From contig CAJGCH010000196.1 of NCBI GenBank assembly GCA_904501845.1, positions 1 through 5,866 on the forward strand: 5,866 nucleotides of DNA, given 5' to 3'. The notes under the pieces were generated by a model. The model made no database searches. It worked only from the letters and a program-made list of their open reading frames with translations, and had not been told where the DNA came from. The DNA is from an uncultured Bacillaceae bacterium (GTDB lineage Bacteria; Bacillota; Bacilli; Bacillales; Pradoshiaceae). Position numbers and translations under genes: made by a program. Below are positions 1 through 3,659 of the stretch, piece after piece; position 1 is the stretch's first letter, and every line of letters begins with the position of its first letter.

Positions 1-1256
1 ATTAATTCTTTGGCGACATTCGAATTCTCCTTCAGAAATGTCGAAGCACTCTGCAGGTTACTCTCAGAACGGCTTGGCGAGAACAGCTCCCGATACGGAT
101 TTTCCTGCTCGGTCACCAAATCGCATAGTAGCTGTGAGGCAATTGCGCCATTTGACATCCCCCATTTGGCAAAACCGGTTGCAAGGAAGATATTTTCCTT
201 TGAAGAAGAATATTGCCCAATGTATGGGAGCTTATCCAGCGTAACCAAATCCTGTGCAGACCATCGATAAGGAAAGTCTTCCACGGCGAAATGATCATTC
301 GTAAAGCTTTCCAAGGCAGTGAAATAGGATTCCTCATCATCAGACTGGCCTGTTTTATGACTTTCGCCGCCAATGAGCAGCAGCTTCCTTCCGTCATACT
401 CTGTGTAGCGAAGTGAGCGGGTCGGTTTATCAGCGCTGATATACATGCCATCTGGGATTTCCCCGTCAATGGTTGCTGCGACAATGTAGGAGCGCATTGG
501 GTGAAGCCTGGAGAAATATAAGCCCTTCATATCATAAAAGGGATAATGAGTGGCTATGATGATTTTCTTTCCGCGTATTTGATGGCCGTTCTCTAGAACC
601 GCCTGAAGGCCGTTTTCATCCTCTTTAATATCCTTGACGACTGATTGCTCATAAATGACTCCGCCCATTTGTTCAAAGGAAACTAACAGATTGCTTAATA
701 GCTTGAGCGGATGGAACTGGGCTTGCCCATTCATGGAGACCGCTGATTTGATTGGGAAAGGGAGCGGTAACTCAGTGAGGAGCTCTCCATCAATGCCGAG
801 CTGCTCGTATGCCTTATATTCCGCTCGGATTTTTTTGTCATACTCATCTGTTACAGCGTATGTGTATGCCGGCTGCTCAGAGAAGTCACAATCGATATTT
901 TCATCCATAATGATTTGTCTTAAATAATTGAGGCCATCCATATTCGCTTCATAGTAAAGCTTTGCAGATTCTTCGCCAAATTGCCGAATAAGCTCATCAT
1001 AGAAAAGACCATGCTGTGCCGTGATTTTAGCGGTCGTATGGCCTGTTGTTCCATAAAGAATTCGATCTGCTTCCAGCAGGATGACTTTCCTGCCTCTTTT
1101 GGCGAGTTCGTAAGCGGAAAGGATGCCAACGATACCCGCGCCAATAACGACGATTTCTGTTTCGTCATCCTTGACGGCCTGCGGGTAAGTGGGGGCTTCC
1201 TTGCGGTCAATGTATTCTGTCCAATAAGATTTTGATTCAGATGGGATTTTTGTCAT
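1..1256 (-). CDS. yhfW: FAD-dependent oxidoreductase, YhfW-like, C terminus cut by window edge
   Basis: The reading frame is open from the start to the window edge, giving 418 codons. Residues 35-62 form an FAD-binding Rossmann fold, with GAGIVG (Gly39, Gly41, Gly44) and the ribose-binding acidic residue Glu62. A DAO-family segment GTTGHTTAKITAQHG follows at about 69-83, and the C-terminal FAD-contact motif ATGFAKWGMSNG lies at about 358-370. The last visible part, around NPYRELFSPSR, resembles the linker that in B. subtilis YhfW (about 509 aa) leads into a C-terminal Rieske [2Fe-2S] domain. That domain should lie outside the window, so its presence is inferred. The protein has no signal peptide and is probably cytosolic. 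The family oxidises amines or amino acids with FAD, but the YhfW substrate is unknown. Two ATG codons are adjacent (1259 and 1256). I chose 1256 because GGAGG at 1263-1267 then sits 6 nt away instead of 3. The gene diverges from the spoIISA-like gene. Confidence 0.88.
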   Translation of the reverse strand, partial: MTKIPSESKSYWTEYIDRKEAPTYPQAVKDDETEIVVIGAGIVGILSAYELAKRGRKVILLEADRILYGTTGHTTAKITAQHGLFYDELIRQFGEESAKLYYEANMDGLNYLRQIIMDENIDCDFSEQPAYTYAVTDEYDKKIRAEYKAYEQLGIDGELLTELPLPFPIKSAVSMNGQAQFHPLKLLSNLLVSFEQMGGVIYEQSVVKDIKEDENGLQAVLENGHQIRGKKIIIATHYPFYDMKGLYFSRLHPMRSYIVAATIDGEIPDGMYISADKPTRSLRYTEYDGRKLLLIGGESHKTGQSDDEESYFTALESFTNDHFAVEDFPYRWSAQDLVTLDKLPYIGQYSSSKENIFLATGFAKWGMSNGAIASQLLCDLVTEQENPYRELFSPSRSESNLQSASTFLKENSNVAKEL

Positions 1257-1283
1257 CATGCACCTCCGGGTTTTCCAATATAG

Positions 1284-1313
1284 TTTATACATACCCATGA
1301 TTTTCTAAAACAA
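1284..1313 (-). promoter_or_regulatory. Putative sigma-A promoter of the yhfW-like gene
   Basis: Read on the minus strand, TTGTTT (1308-1313) and TATAAA (1284-1289) are separated by 18 bp. Transcription would begin near 1277, about 20 nt before the start codon, which leaves room for the GGAGG ribosome binding site. A GGGTAT hexamer on the same strand (1291-1296) matches the -10 box of sigma-B promoters, but no good GTTT-type -35 lies at the right distance, so sigma-A is preferred. Based on pattern only. Confidence 0.45.
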
Positions 1314-1371
1314 GCAGAAAGAATGAACAACTTTTCGAGAATTAAAAATCAATCATAAGCCGTTAAACTCA

Positions 1372-1399
1372 TTTAATAATTGGTAATTAATGGTACAAT
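1372..1399 (+). promoter_or_regulatory. Putative extended -10 promoter of the spoIISA-like gene
   Basis: TG-N-TACAAT (TG at 1391-1392, TACAAT at 1394-1399) is an extended -10 element. The -35 is weak: TTTAAT at 1372-1377 with a 16-bp spacer. Transcription would begin near 1406, which rules out translation starts upstream of that point and supports the ATG at 1434. The core GGTAYAAT is shared with the promoter in front of the antitoxin gene. Confidence 0.55.
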
Positions 1400-1420
1400 G
1401 GAGGTGTTGAATACAAATCC

Positions 1421-1425
1421 AGGAG
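1421..1425 (+). promoter_or_regulatory. Ribosome binding site that sets the spoIISA start
   Basis: AGGAG lies 8 nt before the ATG at 1434 but only 2 nt before the in-frame ATG at 1428. The later ATG is therefore the more likely start. It places the first hydrophobic helix almost at the N terminus, as in B. subtilis SpoIISA. Confidence 0.55.
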
Positions 1426-1433
1426 AGATGCTG

Positions 1434-2231
1434 ATGGTCGGAAAAATTTGTGTTGCCCTCATCGTCTTATTTGCCATCTATTCTTGCGTCATCGCAATCA
1501 TAAAGCCAAGTCACTTTGATTTGAATTTAAAGAAGCACAGGAGAGTACTTTACACAATCTTTATCGCCACTACAGGCGGAGGAGTCGTGTTTGGAGGTCT
1601 TGAACTTGAGGAATGGCCGTATGTCGTAAGCTTGGCATCGATTGTCGTCTTTACTGATCTCGCTGTTCTTTTGACACCGAGTATCCTGCGGATTTGGCAG
1701 GCTGAATTTCTTAACGGCTCCGAGCTGCTTGAAGAGACCTTAAAAGAGAATGAGCAGCTGATCAGGGACACGATGGCAAAGGTTAGCTTTATGTCCTACC
1801 TGATCCAGGATGCGATTTATTATTTTGAGAAGAAACCGATTCCGGAGACGGATAAGGAGTATATGGAAGAGCTTGATCAGTACCTTCAGCAATATGGATA
1901 CCGCTTTGGTCTAAAAATGGATGTCCGGCAATATGCTGTTTATCAGGATACGGACCTTGATATTTCCGTACAAGAGAGGATTCGCCATGAGCTGCTGGTT
2001 TTAAAGGATATTCATAATATAGCGATGGAGGAATCAAGGGTTGAAGAGTACATTGCCTCTATTTATAACAGTGAAATCATTATGATTGAGGAGGATGAGA
2101 CGTTTATCGTCCCTGTTCAGCTTCCTGAGTATCATTTCATTGTCGTAATCAAGAAAGGGAAGGGAATTCCCATCGAAATAGACGGAATCCATGCGGCAAA
2201 TTTGGTGCATATATATGATTCATTTATGTAA
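1434..2231 (+). CDS. spoIISA: SpoIISA-like membrane toxin of a SpoIIS toxin-antitoxin module
   Basis: This 265-aa protein matches the architecture of B. subtilis SpoIISA (248 aa). Three hydrophobic helices at about residues 4-23, 38-55 and 61-81 are followed by an acidic, soluble, presumably cytosolic domain from about 85 to 265. Recognisable family segments are the third helix with its internal Asp75, the GSELLEETLKENEQL region at about 95-109 just after the membrane part, and the C-terminal pattern ending NLVHIYDSF. In B. subtilis this toxin sits in the cytoplasmic membrane, dimerises through its GAF-like cytosolic domain, and damages the envelope unless SpoIISB is bound. Activity of this homologue is inferred. 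The partner gene begins 46 bp downstream with its own promoter. Longer in-frame starts at TTG 1380 and ATG 1398 lie upstream of the likely transcription start. Identification rests on remembered B. subtilis sequence, supported by the neighbouring small basic gene. Confidence 0.8.
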   Translation: MVGKICVALIVLFAIYSCVIAIIKPSHFDLNLKKHRRVLYTIFIATTGGGVVFGGLELEEWPYVVSLASIVVFTDLAVLLTPSILRIWQAEFLNGSELLEETLKENEQLIRDTMAKVSFMSYLIQDAIYYFEKKPIPETDKEYMEELDQYLQQYGYRFGLKMDVRQYAVYQDTDLDISVQERIRHELLVLKDIHNIAMEESRVEEYIASIYNSEIIMIEEDETFIVPVQLPEYHFIVVIKKGKGIPIEIDGIHAANLVHIYDSFM

Positions 2232-2245
2232 AATGATGGTATAAT
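2217..2245 (+). promoter_or_regulatory. Putative separate promoter of the spoIISB-like antitoxin gene
   Basis: TGGTATAAT (TG at 2237-2238, perfect TATAAT at 2240-2245) is a consensus extended -10 element. It begins 6 bp after the spoIISA stop codon. The -35 region is poor (GATTCA at 2217-2222, 17-bp spacer), which extended -10 promoters tolerate. Transcription would begin near 2252. A separate antitoxin promoter is also known for the B. subtilis spoIIS locus and would allow antitoxin excess. Confidence 0.6.
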
Positions 2246-2277
2246 AATAGGAAGATGAAATGGCTAGGGGGATAAGA

Positions 2278-2460
2278 ATGAAGCAAAGACGAAGAGACCG
2301 GATGAATATGGGTACGATGAATCAGTCGGACATTATCGCAAATGGGTCTTCAATTGGCGTAAAGCGGACACATCTCTCCAATATGTCAATGAGCAAACAG
2401 ACAAAAAGATTACAAGAGCTGAATAAAAAGGCTTTGGCCTATCTTCATTCAGTGAAATAA
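2278..2460 (+). CDS. spoIISB: SpoIISB-like antitoxin
   Basis: This is a 60-aa, strongly basic protein with no membrane segment and an Arg-rich N terminus (KQRRRDR). Residues 24-60 (SSIGVKRTHLSN through a Lys-rich, probably helical tail) resemble in pattern the SVASYQVSPHTAR and C-terminal helix region of B. subtilis SpoIISB (56 aa), although identity is low. Size, charge and position directly after the SpoIISA-like gene support the assignment. In B. subtilis, SpoIISB wraps around the cytosolic domain of SpoIISA and neutralises it. I chose the ATG at 2278 because AGGGGG at 2266-2271 lies 6 nt upstream. A longer start at 2260 would add six residues, but its AGGAAG site (2249-2254) overlaps the predicted transcription start near 2252, so only transcripts coming through from the toxin gene could use it. 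A terminator follows immediately. Confidence 0.75.
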   Translation: MKQRRRDRMNMGTMNQSDIIANGSSIGVKRTHLSNMSMSKQTKRLQELNKKALAYLHSVK

Positions 2461-2473
2461 ATAGGGCTTTAAA

Positions 2474-2504
2474 GAGGGACGGAATTCTTTTCCGTCCTTT
2501 TTTT
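2474..2504 (+). terminator. Rho-independent terminator of the spoIIS module
   Basis: An 8-bp GC-rich stem, GGACGGAA (2477-2484) with TTCCGTCC (2490-2497), encloses a 5-nt loop and is followed by an unbroken run of seven T residues (2498-2504). It lies 16 nt after the antitoxin stop codon and closes the toxin-antitoxin transcription unit. Confidence 0.92.
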
Positions 2505-2540
2505 ATTCCTTCACTGTCTCCTTAAGGCGAGCTGTTTGTT

Positions 2541-2574
2541 GGGTATTTTCACTAAATCATGCATACCCTATAAA
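2541..2574 (+). promoter_or_regulatory. Putative promoter with flanking inverted repeat, before the 49-aa ORF
   Basis: TTTTCA (2546-2551) and TATAAA (2569-2574) are separated by 17 bp and form an acceptable sigma-A promoter. A six-base inverted repeat, GGGTAT (2541-2546) and ATACCC (2563-2568), brackets the spacer with arm centres 22 bp apart, about two helical turns, as a dimeric regulator could use. An overlapping CATACCCTA (2562-2570) resembles the -10 box of late sporulation sigma-K promoters, but the AC-containing -35 is missing. Confidence 0.4.
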
Positions 2575-2588
2575 AAAACAGCAAGAGA

Positions 2589-2738
2589 ATGGAGCACGAG
2601 GGATACGTGGAAACAAGAAAAATAAAGGATAAACGGAAGAAAAAGCTATATACGACATTAGCGTGCAATCCAAAGATGCTGAAAAAGAATAAAGAGGCCA
2701 TCAAATGGCTGAAAACCATCCGCGGACGGCTAGGCTAG
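2589..2738 (+). CDS. Small, very basic 49-aa hypothetical protein
   Basis: I do not recognise this ORF. It has 16 Lys/Arg against 5 Asp/Glu, with a Lys/Arg-dense stretch at residues 10-19 and a single Cys at 26. From about residue 28 to 48 a probable cationic amphipathic helix has hydrophobic positions 30, 31, 37, 38, 41, 44 and 48 on one face. Translation could start at ATG 2589, which has only a weak AAGAG upstream and would lie just 8 nt from the predicted transcription start. It could also start at GTG 2607, behind GAGGG at 2598-2602 (4-nt spacing), giving 43 aa. An in-frame stop at 2571-2573 rules out longer forms. It lies downstream of the SpoIIS pair but beyond that module's terminator. 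In other Bacillus species a third small component, SpoIISC, has been described near spoIISB; equivalence here is speculation. It may also be non-coding. Confidence 0.4.
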   Translation: MEHEGYVETRKIKDKRKKKLYTTLACNPKMLKKNKEAIKWLKTIRGRLG

Positions 2739-2766
2739 CCATCTTGAATTTGTATCTATGAGAAAA

Positions 2767-2793
2767 AGGACTTTAGAATCATTCTGAAGTCCT
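2767..2793 (-). terminator. Terminator of the hemolysin III family gene
   Basis: A 12-bp stem (2767-2778 with 2782-2793, one G-T pair) closes a 3-nt loop. On the minus strand it is followed by TTTTTCT (2767 down to 2761, the first T lying in the stem), and it sits 12 nt after the stop codon of the minus-strand gene. On the plus strand the hairpin is followed by a T-rich but interrupted tract, so it may also stop transcription coming from the 49-aa ORF. Confidence 0.85.
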
Positions 2794-2805
2794 CTTTCAT
2801 TTGAT

Positions 2806-3453
2806 TTAAGGCCAAGGCAATAAATAAAAGAAGATGCAAAAGAAGTGACAGGCACTTCCGGCCAAAACAAATAGATGCCAGATTGCATGGTGGTGTTTGA
2901 ATCCGCGCCAAACATAGAAGACGGAACCGGCAGTATAGAGGATTCCGCCTGTAACCAGCAGGACAATTCCATTTGGCGCGAGGTACGTTGATAATGGACC
3001 CCAAGCAAACACAATCATCCAGCCCATGATTATATATAGGATTGTGGAGAAAAGCATGTATTTCTTCACGAAGAAGGATTTAAATACGGTGCCGCCTATA
3101 GCAATTCCCCAGATGATTCCGAAGATGGTCCATCTTGTCCATCCATCAAGAGCGATGAATAAGAAGGGTGTATACGTACCAGCAATAAAGAAATAGATGG
3201 AGGTATGGTCGAAAATTTGAAATAAATCTTTGAGTTTACCTTCAGGCAAACTATGGACAAGCGTTGAACAAAGATACATTAGCAGCATGGTGCTGCCGAA
3301 GATGGTGAAGCTGACCACATGCCAAGCTGTACCATATTGTGCAGAGCAGACGATTAACAGCACGAGAGCGGCAATGCTTAACAAGGCTCCTAAGCCGTGT
3401 GTGAGAGCATTAACGATTTCTTCGCTTTTCGTATAGACATGGGTTTCTTTCAT
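2806..3453 (-). CDS. trhA: Hemolysin III / PAQR family membrane protein (YplQ-like)
   Basis: The 215-aa length is typical of bacterial hemolysin III proteins (B. subtilis YplQ, B. cereus HlyIII, E. coli YqfA/TrhA). About seven hydrophobic segments fill the chain after a short polar N terminus containing EEIVNALTHG (11-20). Family motifs are complete: SxxxH in helix 2 (Ser63, His67), FDHTSIYFFIAGTYTP with Asp82, and HAIWHLFVLAGSACHF with His189, His193 and His203. In the PAQR superfamily, His, Asp and Ser residues of this kind form a metal site inside the membrane and the fold has hydrolase-like character. The bacterial proteins are linked to membrane energetics and homeostasis, and the B. cereus protein forms pores in red cells. 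Real toxicity here should not be assumed. AAGGA at 3461-3465 lies 7 nt before the ATG. The gene stands alone, with its own promoter and terminator. Confidence 0.93.
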   Translation of the reverse strand: MKETHVYTKSEEIVNALTHGLGALLSIAALVLLIVCSAQYGTAWHVVSFTIFGSTMLLMYLCSTLVHSLPEGKLKDLFQIFDHTSIYFFIAGTYTPFLFIALDGWTRWTIFGIIWGIAIGGTVFKSFFVKKYMLFSTILYIIMGWMIVFAWGPLSTYLAPNGIVLLVTGGILYTAGSVFYVWRGFKHHHAIWHLFVLAGSACHFFCIFFYLLPWP

Positions 3454-3509
3454 TGTACGTTCCTTCTTTCCGAAAAGATGTTCAAAAACTAGGGATATCT
3501 ATAGTTTGT

Positions 3510-3527
3510 TATCATTTGGTGATGATA
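3510..3527 (-). repeat. Inverted repeat in the hemolysin III gene leader
   Basis: TATCAT (3510-3515) and ATGATA (3522-3527) are complementary across a 6-nt gap. The element lies about 20-35 nt downstream of the predicted transcription start, so it would be a small hairpin in the leader RNA or an operator in the DNA. The stem is AT-rich and weak. Confidence 0.3.
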
Positions 3528-3544
3528 TGTAGTTTTCATTACTA

Positions 3545-3558
3545 TATACTAAAGTATA
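3545..3558. repeat. Short palindrome overlapping the hemolysin III gene -10 box
   Basis: TATACT (3545-3550) and AGTATA (3553-3558) form a 6-bp inverted repeat with a 2-bp centre. One arm is the -10 hexamer of the minus-strand promoter, so a protein bound here would block RNA polymerase. It could also be chance in AT-rich sequence. Confidence 0.3.
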
Positions 3559-3581
3559 AGGGATAACTCATGAACGGTCAA
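3553..3581 (-). promoter_or_regulatory. Sigma-A promoter of the hemolysin III family gene
   Basis: On the minus strand TTGACC (3576-3581) and TATACT (3553-3558) are separated by exactly 17 bp, each one base from consensus. Transcription would begin near 3546, leaving a leader of about 92 nt before the start codon at 3453. The promoter lies just after the terminator of the upstream nuclease gene, so the gene is transcribed independently. Confidence 0.8.
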
Positions 3582-3596
3582 GATAAATGACAGCAA

Positions 3597-3645
3597 AAAA
3601 GAAGAGGTGGCTCGCCATTTACCGATGGCGGCCTTCTCTTCTTTT
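3597..3645 (-). terminator. Terminator of the nuclease gene
   Basis: On the minus strand, outer arms AAAAGAAGAG and CTCTTCTTTT (3636-3645 with 3597-3606) and inner arms CGCCAT and ATGGCG (3625-3630 with 3613-3618) form a long interrupted stem, with the 3' arm running into six T residues ending at 3595. It begins 14 nt past the stop codon of the nuclease gene. The sequence is near-symmetric and could act in both directions. Confidence 0.85.
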
Positions 3646-3659
3646 AGTAGGTTGAATCC

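Noticed and set aside
113..484. 123-codon minus-strand ORF inside the oxidoreductase gene
   Set aside because: It is in another frame of the same strand as the YhfW-like gene, which carries the clear FAD motifs. Its product matches nothing and has no ribosome binding site that I could see.
1291..1316. Sigma-B promoter for the yhfW-like gene based on GGGTAT
   Set aside because: The -10 box matches, but no GTTT-type -35 occurs 12-15 bp upstream. The overlapping sigma-A promoter has both elements.
1380..1433. Longer SpoIISA-like start at TTG 1380 or ATG 1398
   Set aside because: Both lie upstream of the predicted transcription start and lack a ribosome binding site. They would also place about 12-18 polar residues before the first helix, unlike B. 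subtilis SpoIISA.
2505..2540. Possible minus-strand small gene after AAGGAG near 2519-2524
   Set aside because: A GTG follows at suitable distance on the minus strand, but the frame stops after three codons.
2730..3014. 94- and 82-codon minus-strand ORFs overlapping the end of the hemolysin III gene
   Set aside because: They are out-of-frame shadows of the membrane protein gene and run through its terminator hairpin.
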